A model generated the notes under the pieces. That model was given only the letters and a program-made list of their open reading frames with translations, was not told the origin of the DNA and made no database searches. Below are positions 8,045-17,419 of a stretch of 64,000 nt of DNA, in pieces (the stretch's first letter is position 1; each line of letters begins with the position of its first letter). Made by a program: the position numbers and the translations under genes. Origin of the DNA: Algoriphagus resistens (lineage in GTDB: Bacteria; Bacteroidota; Bacteroidia; Cytophagales; Cyclobacteriaceae); the NCBI RefSeq assembly GCF_001442615.1, contig NZ_LMXN01000012.1:153956-217955 (forward strand), read 5' to 3'.

Positions 8045-9229
8045 ATGAAACAAACTCTTTTAATTCTGTGCTCAATTCTCCTGATCATTTCATGCACGGA
8101 AAATAATACGGAAGAAGCCCTCCAAGAAAAAGTTTACGAATGGGAGACCGTAGATTCCCTAGACCTGGAATTCCTTGGCAATCCCATGCTTACGGCTGTC
8201 AGTTCAGAGGGGAACAAACTGGTTTTCTTTGATAGCCCAAGTAAAAAAATAATTACTGCTGATGCTAAAGGAAAGATAATCCACACTTTTTCCAAACTTG
8301 AAGATACGCCTGATGCCTATGGTTTTATGCTGGAATCCCCGGGGTTTTACGGCGAAAATCAAGTCGCCGTTTATGGAATGAATGGCTTATTTATTTTTGA
8401 TTTCGACGGAACTATGCAAAAAAAAATACCTCACCCAGAGTCACTAAGTGGTGCAGGCACCATGAATTTCATAGGAAAGTCGATTGAAACTGTAATGCTC
8501 AATGGTCAGGACTATCTGATTCCCACCTCAGTTCGTCCTCGGAGTTCATTCCCAGGGCAACAGGAGTTTTATGACACTTACCGCGCACTGGAGCTGGTGG
8601 ATGTGAAAGCAAAATCTATGACGGAAATGATTCCCTTCGAAGAAGGAAGCCACTTCAAGAATGGCAAAGGCTACATCCAAAGCGACTATTCCCCTGCGTA
8701 CGAGGCAAAAGACGGAAGGCTTTATTTTGTACACGGGGGAGATCCTCAGCTCTATGTATATAGCCTTAGTCCTGAGGGAGCAATCCTAGACACTACTATT
8801 CAACTTGACATACCGGAATTTCTTTTACCAGAAGGTAAAGATCGTGCGGAATTCCAAGAAGGTCACGTAGAAATCCGCGGAGGTTCTGCTTCGGTCAGAA
8901 ACATACATATCTTGGACAGCCTGCTGTTGCTGAACTATTATTCCGGCACGGATCCACTAAAGTCGCAAGAGGCAAGTGCGCTGTGGCAAGCAGGAAAGGA
9001 AGAGGAAGCCCGGGAGATGTTCCAAAAAATTGAAGAAGAAACTGCTAAAGGCACCTTAATCTATGGGCTATCTGACCTTAGTTTTCTTGGAAATATAGGC
9101 CCTCCTGACAAAACCGGAGGAGGTACCTACGCCAGCGGAGGGGGGTATGCGTGGTTTCAAAAGATCCCAGATCCGGATATAGAAGAAGATTTTTTACGTG
9201 TTTATAAAATGAAATTGACTGAAAGATGA
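8045..9229 (+). CDS. lipoprotein, DUF4221-like beta-propeller (first of three)
   Basis: Predicted lipoprotein of 394 aa (signal peptide MKQTLLILCSILLIISC). The reading frame reaches back to 7934 through the preceding terminator, so the start is placed at 8045; an ATG at 8036 is also possible. After the lipid anchor the chain is rich in short beta-strand patterns typical of propellers. It opens with the block VDSLDLEFLGN, shared in form with the next two genes (xDSxxVxxLG). The resemblance to the Bacteroidota DUF4221 family is moderate. The stop and the next start overlap as ATGA. No enzymatic motif was seen, so a surface or periplasmic binding role is only a guess. Confidence 0.75.
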   Translation: MKQTLLILCSILLIISCTENNTEEALQEKVYEWETVDSLDLEFLGNPMLTAVSSEGNKLVFFDSPSKKIITADAKGKIIHTFSKLEDTPDAYGFMLESPGFYGENQVAVYGMNGLFIFDFDGTMQKKIPHPESLSGAGTMNFIGKSIETVMLNGQDYLIPTSVRPRSSFPGQQEFYDTYRALELVDVKAKSMTEMIPFEEGSHFKNGKGYIQSDYSPAYEAKDGRLYFVHGGDPQLYVYSLSPEGAILDTTIQLDIPEFLLPEGKDRAEFQEGHVEIRGGSASVRNIHILDSLLLLNYYSGTDPLKSQEASALWQAGKEEEAREMFQKIEEETAKGTLIYGLSDLSFLGNIGPPDKTGGGTYASGGGYAWFQKIPDPDIEEDFLRVYKMKLTER

Positions 9230-10371
9230 AAAACATTTACCTCTTAGCCGTGGTAGCCACCACCTGCTTTTTCGCCTGCTCTTCTTCACACAAAACCGAA
9301 TCTAACCAGAACTCGCCACATGCTTCAAATGAATGGGAACTGCAGGTAGTGGATTCTATTCAGGTGGATTATCTCGGAACGGTGGGTGGAGCAGATTACA
9401 AAAATGGAATTGGAGTTATATTTAACTTTAAGGAAAACAAGCTGCTCAAATTTGATAGCACAGGCAAAATCCTACATGAGCAATCTTATCCTACTGAAGG
9501 CCCTGGAAAAATTCAATATCCATCCCAAATCAAAATTTTAGACGAAGGTGAGGTCTTGGCCGCAAGCTTCATGGGTTGGCTTTATGAGCTAAACCCTGAC
9601 CTGTCTTTTAAAAGAGAAATTAAACTTGAATTCCCTACTGAAGCCAAAGACGGAGGAGGGTTATTGAAAAACCTAGACATTTGGAATGGGAAAATCATTT
9701 CATATTACCCGGGAAGGGACGGAGCTAATCCCTATGATCCTTTTTTCTTCCGTGATCATTTTCTCCTTGAGAAAATCAATCCAACAACTGGAGAATCTGA
9801 ACCTATCATAAGAATTCCAAAAACTTCGAGGTATTCCACAGATAAGTATTTTGAGCGCCCTTTTCTACAATTCGTTGTTTTGAAAAACCACCTTTACTTA
9901 ACCCTGGAAAATGAGCCGCTGATACATGTATACGACTTGGCCAAAAACAATGAGTATCAGCATACTTTTAATTTCAAACCTTCAAAATTTTTAGAAAATG
10001 GAGAGCATTCAAAACCCTACGAATACATTTCTTTTAATAAAATGAGGGATGCAGGTATCCTGCAATTCTATCCAACCGAACAAGGGATTTTTGTGCTTTA
10101 CACAGAAGGAATCCCCGAGGACATCTATCAGCAAAATGAATTAAAAAAACCTGAAAACTTTCCCCTGCATAAGAAATACCAACGGCAGGTAATTAAAATA
10201 ATCAATCCTGACTCCACACTTTCTAATGAAATAAATCTCTCCTATAGAATAGGAAGGATCTTAAATATCGAATCCCTCTCCAAACCCTTCTACGCTCTCC
10301 GAAATGACGAATACTTAGGCGAAGAGCAGGACTATCTGACTTTTTATAAACTGCAACTTGTAAAGAAATGA
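9226..10371 (+). CDS. lipoprotein, DUF4221-like beta-propeller (second of three)
   Basis: A 381-residue lipoprotein (lipobox CFFAC). It is a paralogue of its two neighbours, with the same opening block (VVDSIQVDYLG), a following strand with LLKFDSTGKILHEQ, and a GEGP/TEGPGK-type turn that the third protein also carries. It overlaps both neighbours by ATGA (9226-9229 and 10368-10371), so the three proteins are made together and probably act together or on related ligands. Function unknown. Confidence 0.75.
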   Translation: MKNIYLLAVVATTCFFACSSSHKTESNQNSPHASNEWELQVVDSIQVDYLGTVGGADYKNGIGVIFNFKENKLLKFDSTGKILHEQSYPTEGPGKIQYPSQIKILDEGEVLAASFMGWLYELNPDLSFKREIKLEFPTEAKDGGGLLKNLDIWNGKIISYYPGRDGANPYDPFFFRDHFLLEKINPTTGESEPIIRIPKTSRYSTDKYFERPFLQFVVLKNHLYLTLENEPLIHVYDLAKNNEYQHTFNFKPSKFLENGEHSKPYEYISFNKMRDAGILQFYPTEQGIFVLYTEGIPEDIYQQNELKKPENFPLHKKYQRQVIKIINPDSTLSNEINLSYRIGRILNIESLSKPFYALRNDEYLGEEQDYLTFYKLQLVKK

Positions 10372-11543
10372 AAAAACCACACTACTTATATCTTCTCTCA
10401 TTTGTTTTTACCATACTAGCCTGCACTGCAGAAAAAGAGGAAAGCAAAACCTCCACCCCTCTTTCAGAACAATCATTAGAATTCGAGATCTACGATTCTC
10501 TGGTGGTGGATCATCTCGGGAATTTAGAGATGATGGATATCAGTCCGGATAGCCAGACTTTTCTCCTGAGAGATCAAAACACAGATTCTATACTAGTTGT
10601 AAGTGCTACCGGGGAGTTACTTTTTCAGTACAAACTGAGCGGTGAAGGCCCGAACCAATATCGGAAAAACCTCTATGGAAAAAGTAAGTTTTTGAACAAT
10701 GAAGAATTTTTGATCCCCACCACCGGCGGTGTATATCGATATGACATTCAAGGCTCATTACAGAAACATTATGAACCGGATTTTACTCCAATGGCTCAAA
10801 TCATAATAGGCGGTGCAGAGAACCTGATGATTCACGGAGGGCAACTCTATCTCAATCTTCCTGGAAGAAGCGCCGAGGAATTTGGAAGCCAGGGAATCGA
10901 ATACCAGCAGAATTCTACCCACATAGAAATTCTCGATCTGCAAACGGAGACCTATTCACCTGCGGTCACCTTTCCTGAAAGCTCAAAATTTAGCAGCAGC
11001 GAAAAAGCATATAAGTTTTATTCTACCTATCCAACGTATGCTATCGATAGCGACAGCTTATACATTTCCTACAGACACGAGGCAAAGATCTTTGCGTATC
11101 CGCTAACCGATCTGTCCACTTTGGGATCGACAAGAACTATTCCTTTTGAGGTATTTGTGGAAAATGAGCCTAAAAGTGATCAGGTAGAAAATAACATCAA
11201 TATCAGTGAGCTGTATGCCGGCACGATAAATAAAATAATTGCACTAGAAAATCAGCAGTTCATAATAGACTTTCTTTCAGGCTTGACCAGCGAGGAATAC
11301 GATGAAGCTGTTGCGAGAGCCGGAGGTGATATGAACAAGCAATGGGAGGAACTGGGAAAAGTGAATCAGGGTGGATTGGTTATTTTTGACGGCAAATCCC
11401 TCAGTCAGCCCATCACCAAACCAGAGATTCTTGGGCAACTGAACAAATTTGTTTCCAAGGATGAAATCTGGTTTTCTTTAAATTTCTCAGAGGCTGAAAA
11501 CGACTACTCTGTCATCTACAAAACCAGATTAGTTGAGAACTAA
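10368..11543 (+). CDS. lipoprotein, DUF4221-like beta-propeller (third of three)
   Basis: A 391-residue lipoprotein (lipobox TILAC), third member of the tandem family, with opening block IYDSLVVDHLGN and the turn GEGPNQYRKN, which is the clearest DUF4221-like signature of the three. The operon ends at the strong hairpin that follows. Compared with the first copy, the proteins are similar in length but far diverged, indicating old duplication rather than recent amplification. Confidence 0.75.
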   Translation: MKKPHYLYLLSFVFTILACTAEKEESKTSTPLSEQSLEFEIYDSLVVDHLGNLEMMDISPDSQTFLLRDQNTDSILVVSATGELLFQYKLSGEGPNQYRKNLYGKSKFLNNEEFLIPTTGGVYRYDIQGSLQKHYEPDFTPMAQIIIGGAENLMIHGGQLYLNLPGRSAEEFGSQGIEYQQNSTHIEILDLQTETYSPAVTFPESSKFSSSEKAYKFYSTYPTYAIDSDSLYISYRHEAKIFAYPLTDLSTLGSTRTIPFEVFVENEPKSDQVENNINISELYAGTINKIIALENQQFIIDFLSGLTSEEYDEAVARAGGDMNKQWEELGKVNQGGLVIFDGKSLSQPITKPEILGQLNKFVSKDEIWFSLNFSEAENDYSVIYKTRLVEN

Positions 11544-11548
11544 CGCCA

Positions 11549-11592
11549 AAAGAAATACCCGGTTGAAATTCATCAACCGGGTATTTCTTTTT
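11549..11592. terminator. bidirectional terminator between convergent genes
   Basis: A 16-bp perfect stem (11551-11566 with 11573-11588), flanked by A residues on the left and T residues on the right. It can end both the lipoprotein operon and the minus-strand beta-barrel gene. Confidence 0.9.
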
Positions 11593-11606
11593 GATTGTAA
11601 AGGAAA

Positions 11607-12197
11607 TTAGAAAAGTTTGAACCCAACCGATAGAATCCACTGATTCACCCGTTGGTCTGTACTGAAATTCCCCACATTTCCAGTGACTTTATCAAGAGAA
11701 CTTTCATATTTGGCATCTATTATCAGGTTCCCTATATCCACACCTAGACCCGCTTGGTATCCTATGGTAGCGTCTTTATAATCTACGTCCCGCACTGTTT
11801 CTCCGGCTTCTTTCAGCTCCGAGTTCACATTTATGCTCGCTATAGGACCAGCCTGTACTCTCAGCAGGTTAAACATCTTAAAACCCAGCATCACAGGAAT
11901 ATCTACCCGGTTAAAATCCGCTTCATATTCCTTGTTAGCTCCGACCCCTTCATCAAATGAAAATTGCCCTTGGGTCTGCGTATAAAGCACTTCAGGCTGT
12001 AAGTACAAACCTCCAAGCCCTATTCTTGCAAAGACCCCCACGTGGTAGCCAAATTTGGAATCACCGCTTTTAAAATCGTCACTTTTCAGATCGAGTTTCG
12101 TCTGGCTCAATCCTATTTTCGGACCGAAAGAAAAGCCCTGAGAATAGCCCGTCAGCGCCATTGCCAGCAGAGCTAGGGAGAGGATTAGTTTTTTCAT
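11607..12197 (-). CDS. outer-membrane beta-barrel protein (PorT/OMP_b-brl_2-like)
   Basis: A 196-residue protein with a signal peptide (cleavage after TGYSQ), then alternating strands starting FSFGPKIGLS and ending WILSVGFKLF with C-terminal phenylalanine, as expected of an eight-stranded outer-membrane barrel inserted by BAM. The segment NRVDIPVMLGFKMF followed by VQAGPIAS is typical of the Bacteroidota 'porin family / PorT-like' barrels. It stands alone between two terminators. Ligand unknown. Confidence 0.82.
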   Translation of the reverse strand: MKKLILSLALLAMALTGYSQGFSFGPKIGLSQTKLDLKSDDFKSGDSKFGYHVGVFARIGLGGLYLQPEVLYTQTQGQFSFDEGVGANKEYEADFNRVDIPVMLGFKMFNLLRVQAGPIASINVNSELKEAGETVRDVDYKDATIGYQAGLGVDIGNLIIDAKYESSLDKVTGNVGNFSTDQRVNQWILSVGFKLF

Positions 12198-12292
12198 GGT
12201 TTTATAGTTATTGGTTTAGTAAGCTTACTAACGACAGAATTTAAGAAAAATTAGCAATTCCCTTGCCAATACATAATTTAGATCAGAAATAA

Positions 12293-12320
12293 GAAAAGGA
12301 AGCCCGAAGACTTCCTTTTC
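12293..12320 (-). terminator. terminator after the sodium symporter
   Basis: A 10-bp stem (GAAAAGGAAG / CTTCCTTTTC) with an 8-base loop. On the minus strand it is followed by a T-rich stretch. Confidence 0.8.
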
Positions 12321-12352
12321 CTATAGTATGATTCTGAAGGATTTAATCCAGC

Positions 12353-13738
12353 TTATGCAGCCTGTTCAAAACCCATTACCCCCAACATATTCAAAATCAA
12401 AAGAATGATAACAATAGGACAGATGTATTTAATGAAGAACATCCAGCCAGCTCGAAAAGGTCCTTTAAAACCAGGTGCGCCTGAAGCTAATTCGTCTGCA
12501 AAATCCGAAATTTTCGATGCCCAACCCGTGTACAAAGCCAGCATCAAACAGATAACAATCACAGCAAAGGTACCAAAGACAAAATCCATTATCCCGAAAA
12601 ACCCTTCTAATCTGTTGCCAAAGAAATTGATATGAAGATCCGCAAAGAAAGTACCCGGAATCTGTGAAAGCGCAGAAGGTACGGAAAGTGCCATCGCCGC
12701 AATCCCTACAGACCAAGTTGCTTTCCTCCTATTCCATTTTCTATCATCGATCAAGTAAGCCACGGGTACCTCCAGCATGGAGATAGTAGAAGTCAAAGCC
12801 GCTACCATCAGCAGGATAAAGAAAAGCCCTCCGACGATATTGCCACCGGGCATGGCATCAAATACTTTTGGGAGCACATCGAAAACCAACGCCGGGCCAG
12901 CAGCAGGATCCTTGCCTGGAAGTAAGGCAAACAGGGCGGGGAAAATCATCAAACCACCCAAAAGTGCTACTGAAGTATCCATTCCTGCTATCCAACCCGC
13001 TGATTGGACAATATTTGATTTTTTAGGTAGATAAGAACCAAAGGTGATCATCAAGCCCCACCCAACAGACATAGAGAAGAAAGCCTGACCTAGCGCCTGA
13101 AGAACTACAGCACCGTTTATTTTAGAAAAATCAGGTTTCAGATAATATTCTATACCTGCAGATGCACCTTCCAATGTGACAGACCTACCTGCTATAAATA
13201 TGATAATGATAAACAAAACAGGCATCAAAAACTTTGATGCCTTTTCTATTCCTCCTGACACACCTCCCAATACAATAAGGATAGTCATTAGTATAAATAC
13301 AAAAGTCAATGGAATGACATACATAGGTGTCTTAACGAACACTGCAAAATCAATCGGAATGTTGATAATCTCGGTAAAAATATATCCAACTGTCCAACCT
13401 GCTATTACTGAATAGTAACTAAACACAAAAAAACAAACCATCACGCAAAGTACTCCCGCGCTCTGCCAGAAGCGATTTCCCCCCGTATCACGAATAGCTC
13501 CTATAGGGTTCTTTCCTGATTTTCTACCTAAGGCTATTTCATTAAATAACAATGGTAAGGCAATCAACAACACACATAATATATATACAAATACGAAGGC
13601 TCCTCCTCCGTATTCACCGACCAGATATGGGAACCTCCAGATATTACCCAAGCCCACAGCGGAGCCCGCCGCGGCCATGATAAAACCAACACTGGATCCC
13701 CATTGACCTCTTTGTTCGGTATCGTTGCTAACTGCCAT
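12353..13738 (-). CDS. sodium-dependent transporter, SNF (LeuT-like) family
   Basis: Inner-membrane Na+-coupled symporter of 461 aa. The hallmark first membrane segment is present (SAVGLGNIWRFPYLVGEYGGGAFV at residues about 26-49, with the unwound GLGNIWRFPY ion and substrate site), followed by about eleven further segments, matching the 12-segment bacterial members. The likely substrate is an amino acid or related amine. It is a single gene with its own terminator. Confidence 0.92.
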   Translation of the reverse strand: MAVSNDTEQRGQWGSSVGFIMAAAGSAVGLGNIWRFPYLVGEYGGGAFVFVYILCVLLIALPLLFNEIALGRKSGKNPIGAIRDTGGNRFWQSAGVLCVMVCFFVFSYYSVIAGWTVGYIFTEIINIPIDFAVFVKTPMYVIPLTFVFILMTILIVLGGVSGGIEKASKFLMPVLFIIIIFIAGRSVTLEGASAGIEYYLKPDFSKINGAVVLQALGQAFFSMSVGWGLMITFGSYLPKKSNIVQSAGWIAGMDTSVALLGGLMIFPALFALLPGKDPAAGPALVFDVLPKVFDAMPGGNIVGGLFFILLMVAALTSTISMLEVPVAYLIDDRKWNRRKATWSVGIAAMALSVPSALSQIPGTFFADLHINFFGNRLEGFFGIMDFVFGTFAVIVICLMLALYTGWASKISDFADELASGAPGFKGPFRAGWMFFIKYICPIVIILLILNMLGVMGFEQAA

Positions 13739-13778
13739 AAATTATTCTAAAGTTAAATAAGGGTGTATAAACTGCTTT

Positions 13779-14696
13779 TTAAGAGCTGGCTAAGATAATT
13801 TGTTTTGCCAAAATACCAATTGCCGCCTGGAAAGTTTTCGGCTCAAAACCAAGCTGTTCCCGCGCTTTATCGATAATAAAACCTGTTTTCAACGGCCTTT
13901 TGGCAGGCTGGGAAAAGGTACTGGAATCCGCCCGTTTGATTAATTCTTTGTTAAGTCCAAAATAATCCGCTGTGATAATCGCCATTTCATAGGCAGACAA
14001 AAAGTCTGACCCAGAAATATTAAATACGCCTTCAGCCCCTTTCTCTGCTATCAAAACACAACCTGCAGCGAGGTCTTCCGCGAGTGTGGGAGTACGGAAT
14101 TGATCATCTACTACTTGGATTTCTTTACCAGCTTCCAATGAGGATTTCACCCATAACACAATATTCGTACGGCTCATGTCATGAGCAATACCAAATACCA
14201 ACACTGTTCTGGCAATTGACCATTTTGTCTTACTACTCATTACCATCCGCTCGCCCTCGAGCTTCGTCTCTCCATAATAATTGACAGGTGAAGGCACGGC
14301 ATTTTCATCCAGAGGACCTTCCTCCCCAGAGAAAATAAAGTCTGTGGACACGAATATAAAATGTGCGCCACAAGCTTCTGCCGCCTTCACCAAATAGGAT
14401 GTCGCGTTTACATTTGCATCATAGCAAGCTTCCTGATTCAACTCGCATTGATCTACATGGGTCATTGCAGCACCGTGGATAATGATATCAGGCTGGATTT
14501 CTGCTAACACATTTTCCACTTCCTTCTCATTGGAAATATCCAAAGAAACATATTCAAAGCCTTTTCCGGGAAGCCTGCATGCTCCTCTCCCGCTGGCAAT
14601 GACCAAAAACTCATCCTTCTCCAATAACTGAGAAACCAGCTTTTGCCCGAGCAATCCATTTGCTCCTGTGATAAAAATCTTCTTTCTATTCGACAT
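13779..14696 (-). CDS. RmlD-like NAD(P)-dependent sugar nucleotide reductase (extended SDR)
   Basis: A 305-residue Rossmann-fold enzyme. The nucleotide-binding GANGLLGQ lies near the N-terminus, and the catalytic pair is in NYYGETKLEGE. The segment LDISNEKEVENVLAEIQPDIIIHGAAMTHVD... fits the dTDP-4-dehydrorhamnose reductase family. No other dTDP-rhamnose gene is nearby, so the substrate is uncertain. The frame extends to 14726 but MSNRKKIFITG at 14696 is the natural start. It overlaps the upstream cyclophilin gene by 11 bases and so is the last member of the run. Confidence 0.85.
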   Translation of the reverse strand: MSNRKKIFITGANGLLGQKLVSQLLEKDEFLVIASGRGACRLPGKGFEYVSLDISNEKEVENVLAEIQPDIIIHGAAMTHVDQCELNQEACYDANVNATSYLVKAAEACGAHFIFVSTDFIFSGEEGPLDENAVPSPVNYYGETKLEGERMVMSSKTKWSIARTVLVFGIAHDMSRTNIVLWVKSSLEAGKEIQVVDDQFRTPTLAEDLAAGCVLIAEKGAEGVFNISGSDFLSAYEMAIITADYFGLNKELIKRADSSTFSQPAKRPLKTGFIIDKAREQLGFEPKTFQAAIGILAKQIILASS

Positions 14697-15528
14697 TTGG
14701 GTAGCTATAGTTATATTCCTTTTCAATTTTCTTCCTGGGCATTTTTTCCACAGTCACTTTCATATAAACCGGCTCAATAGGTCTATCCCGTTGAGTAGGT
14801 AGGTTTGAGATCACCTCGGCAACTTCCAAGCCTTGGATTACCTCTCCGAAAACCGTGTATTCCTTATCCAAGTGCGGTGTTCCTCCTACTGTGGTATAAG
14901 CTTCTAACTGCTCAGCGGTAAAATCCTTAGTCAGATTTATATTCAATGATTTTTCCAATTCCTCTCTTTTGGAAAGAAGCATAGTAGTAAGACTATCGTA
15001 TTTCTGCTCATTATATAGTCTGATGTACTGATTTTTCAACTCTTCCTGACTTCCCAACTCGATATACTTCATAAAAGCCTTTTGAAGCTGCTCCATATCC
15101 GTAGTCAACTCTAATTCATTGTACACTTTGCCCAGGACAATATAAAACTGGGAACCATTCGATCTTCTCTCCGGGTTGATGCTATCTCCCTGTCTGGCCG
15201 CGGCAATCATTCCCTTTTTATGGTAATGAGTAGGTCTGATTTCAGCAGGCAAGGTAGGCCATTCCTGGGCAGGTAACTTCTCCTTAGTGAACACATCCCC
15301 TCCCTGGACCATAAAATCTTTGATCACCCGCTGAAATTCGGTGGAATCAAATCTTCCCTCTTCTGCCAATTTAATGAAATTTGATTTGTGGGCCGGAGTA
15401 TCGTCAAATAACACTGCCACGATATTTCCATGACTTGTCTCTATGGTAATCAGGTAATCTTTCTCTGCTGCACAGGCAAATGAGCTTGCGCAAAGAAAAA
15501 TAAAAAGTAGACTTCTAAGACTTCTCAT
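14686..15528 (-). CDS. peptidyl-prolyl cis-trans isomerase, cyclophilin type, exported
   Basis: A 280-residue protein with an N-terminal signal that ends in a lipobox-like SSFAC, so probably a lipoprotein or periplasmic. The cyclophilin fold is visible as two halves: N-terminal (SHGNIVAVLFDDTPAHKSNFIKLAEEG, FQRVIKDFMVQGGD, GMIAAARQ, SNGSQFYIVLG) and C-terminal (YTVFGEVIQGLEVAEVI). Between them is a helical insert of about 85 residues (about 145-225), larger than in short bacterial cyclophilins but common in Bacteroidota. The active-site arginine and the GSQFYI strand are kept. It overlaps hemC by 4 bases. Confidence 0.88.
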   Translation of the reverse strand: MRSLRSLLFIFLCASSFACAAEKDYLITIETSHGNIVAVLFDDTPAHKSNFIKLAEEGRFDSTEFQRVIKDFMVQGGDVFTKEKLPAQEWPTLPAEIRPTHYHKKGMIAAARQGDSINPERRSNGSQFYIVLGKVYNELELTTDMEQLQKAFMKYIELGSQEELKNQYIRLYNEQKYDSLTTMLLSKREELEKSLNINLTKDFTAEQLEAYTTVGGTPHLDKEYTVFGEVIQGLEVAEVISNLPTQRDRPIEPVYMKVTVEKMPRKKIEKEYNYSYPNVE

Positions 15529-16454
15529 TTATTCAAGGTTGTTTTGATTTGATCCAATATTACTTTTCCGCCTGCAGCAAAAACCTTATCAGCAAGCGCT
15601 AGTCCCAGTTTTTCGGGCTGATCTGTATTTCCTTCCACCACAATTGAGATGCGTTCCTTTCCATCCAAACTCACTATTCCACCTTTCAGGCTAAGCTGAT
15701 TCCCCGTGAAATAGGCCAACGCAAAAACCGGAATACTACATCCTCCCTCAAGTACCCTAAGGTATGCGCGCTCGGCACGTAGCCTCAACGAAGTTTCATG
15801 ATGATTACAGGCTGCCGTGATTTTAGATTTCAGATCCGGGTCTAGATTTTTCGATACTTCTATTGCCACTGATCCCTGCCCCACTGCGGGAGTGAATTCA
15901 TCCAAATCCAGTTCTGAAACAATCATATGGTCATATTCCATCCGGTGTGTTCCCGCGTAGGCAAGCAATAATCCGTCGCAAAGCCCTTCTTCCATCTTGC
16001 GGATCCGGGTTTGCAGATTTCCACGAACTTCTACTGTTTTCACATGTGGGTAAAAATGCTTTAACGTCGAAACCCTACGGGTAGAGGAGGTGCCTAGAAC
16101 GATGTTATTTTTCAGTGAAATGGATTTATCATGCGAGACAATCACATCATTTTCTTTTTCACGCTCGGTAAATGCAATGATTTCAAAGCCTTCCGGCAAA
16201 TTGGACTGCATGTCTTTAGCACTGTGAACAGCGATATCTATCCTTCCATCCAACAATTGATCTTCCAATTCTTGGGTAAAAACCCCTTTGCTACCAATTT
16301 TGGCTATGGAGACATCCAGGATTTGATCGCCTTTGGTATCAATGGTAATGACCTCCGTTTCAAGGCCTGCTTTTTTCAAAAGATCCTCCACATGAAGCGC
16401 CTGCCAAAGCGCTAATTTACTTCCCCTTGTACCTATTTTTACTGCTTGACTCAT
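15525..16454 (-). CDS. hemC: hydroxymethylbilane synthase (porphobilinogen deaminase)
   Basis: Cytosolic tetrapyrrole enzyme (309 aa) that joins four porphobilinogens into hydroxymethylbilane. Typical start IGTRGSKLALWQA, substrate-binding block VHSAKDMQ (77-83), GTSSTRRVSTL, and the cofactor cysteine C239 in GGCSIPV, which carries the dipyrromethane. Full length. It overlaps rimK upstream and the cyclophilin downstream by 4 bases each. Other heme genes (hemE, hemB) occur elsewhere in this window but are not linked to it. Confidence 0.97.
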   Translation of the reverse strand: MSQAVKIGTRGSKLALWQALHVEDLLKKAGLETEVITIDTKGDQILDVSIAKIGSKGVFTQELEDQLLDGRIDIAVHSAKDMQSNLPEGFEIIAFTEREKENDVIVSHDKSISLKNNIVLGTSSTRRVSTLKHFYPHVKTVEVRGNLQTRIRKMEEGLCDGLLLAYAGTHRMEYDHMIVSELDLDEFTPAVGQGSVAIEVSKNLDPDLKSKITAACNHHETSLRLRAERAYLRVLEGGCSIPVFALAYFTGNQLSLKGGIVSLDGKERISIVVEGNTDQPEKLGLALADKVFAAGGKVILDQIKTTLNK

Positions 16455-17356
16455 TGACTCGATATTTTCATAGGGCGTTTATTCACTCCTTCTTCTATAA
16501 ATTTCACAATTGCGGCTGCAATATCTATTCCTGTGGCTTTCTCTATACCCTCCAGGCCTGGCGAGCTGTTTACTTCCAAAATCAATGGTCCTCTTGCGGA
16601 TTGAAGCATATCCACACCAGCGACATCCAATCCAAGTGCTTTTGCAGCACCAAGGGCAGCCTGTTTTTCTGCCCTGCTTAGCTTGATGATAGTTGCTTTC
16701 CCTCCACGATGAAGATTAGAGCGGAATTCTCCCTCCGCTCCTTGACGTTTCATCGCTCCAACTACTTTCCCATTCACGATGAACGCACGGATATCTGCCC
16801 CTTTCGCCTCTTTGATGAATTCCTGAACAATAATTCTTGCTTTCAGACCGTGAAAAGCCTCAATCACCGATTGGCTGGCTTTCTTAGTTTCAGCCAAAAC
16901 CACCCCCAGACCTTGGGTCCCTTCGAGCAATTTGATGATCAGCGGTGCACCGCCTACATGCTCAATGATTTGCTTTTCCCCGCCTTTGGAAAAATTGGTA
17001 AATGCGGTTTTTGGCATTCCCAGTCCGGCGCTGGAAAGGATTTGTAAACTTCTAAGCTTGTCTCTACTCCTCACAATCGCCTGAGAATGTACCGCCGAAA
17101 AAGCACCCATCAGCTCAAACTGACGCACTACTGCGGTGCCATAAAAGGTTACCGAGGCACCGATTCTGGGTATAATCGCATCTACATCTGTAAGCTTTTC
17201 ACCCTTGTAAATAATAGAAGGCCCATCCTGCTCAATGATAAGGTCGCAGATACTGTGATTCACAATTAGCGCTTCATGTCCCGCCTTTAGAATCGCTTCA
17301 AAAAGCCTTTTGGTAGAATACAAATTTGGGTTCCTCGAAAGGATTGCAATTTTCAT
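16451..17356 (-). CDS. rimK: RimK-type ATP-grasp ligase
   Basis: ATP-grasp enzyme of 301 aa that adds glutamate (alpha-linked) to proteins such as the C-terminus of ribosomal protein S6 in E. coli. N-terminal segment MKIAILSRNPNLYSTKRL, ATP-binding lysines and glycine loop (GGAPLIIKLLEGTQGLGVVLAE), VQEFIKEAKGADIRAFIV, and the metal-binding end LILEVNSSPGLEGIE are all intact. The frame extends to 17398, but the start at 17356 gives the family N-terminus. It lies directly next to an ATP-dependent zinc protease/RimB-type gene, its usual partner. The actual target protein is not known here. Confidence 0.93.
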   Translation of the reverse strand: MKIAILSRNPNLYSTKRLFEAILKAGHEALIVNHSICDLIIEQDGPSIIYKGEKLTDVDAIIPRIGASVTFYGTAVVRQFELMGAFSAVHSQAIVRSRDKLRSLQILSSAGLGMPKTAFTNFSKGGEKQIIEHVGGAPLIIKLLEGTQGLGVVLAETKKASQSVIEAFHGLKARIIVQEFIKEAKGADIRAFIVNGKVVGAMKRQGAEGEFRSNLHRGGKATIIKLSRAEKQAALGAAKALGLDVAGVDMLQSARGPLILEVNSSPGLEGIEKATGIDIAAAIVKFIEEGVNKRPMKISSQ

Positions 17357-17419
17357 AAGAAAATTTTTAGAGGGTTTGAGCCAATTATATGACTCCAAGG
17401 TGAATAATCAGTAGTTAGC

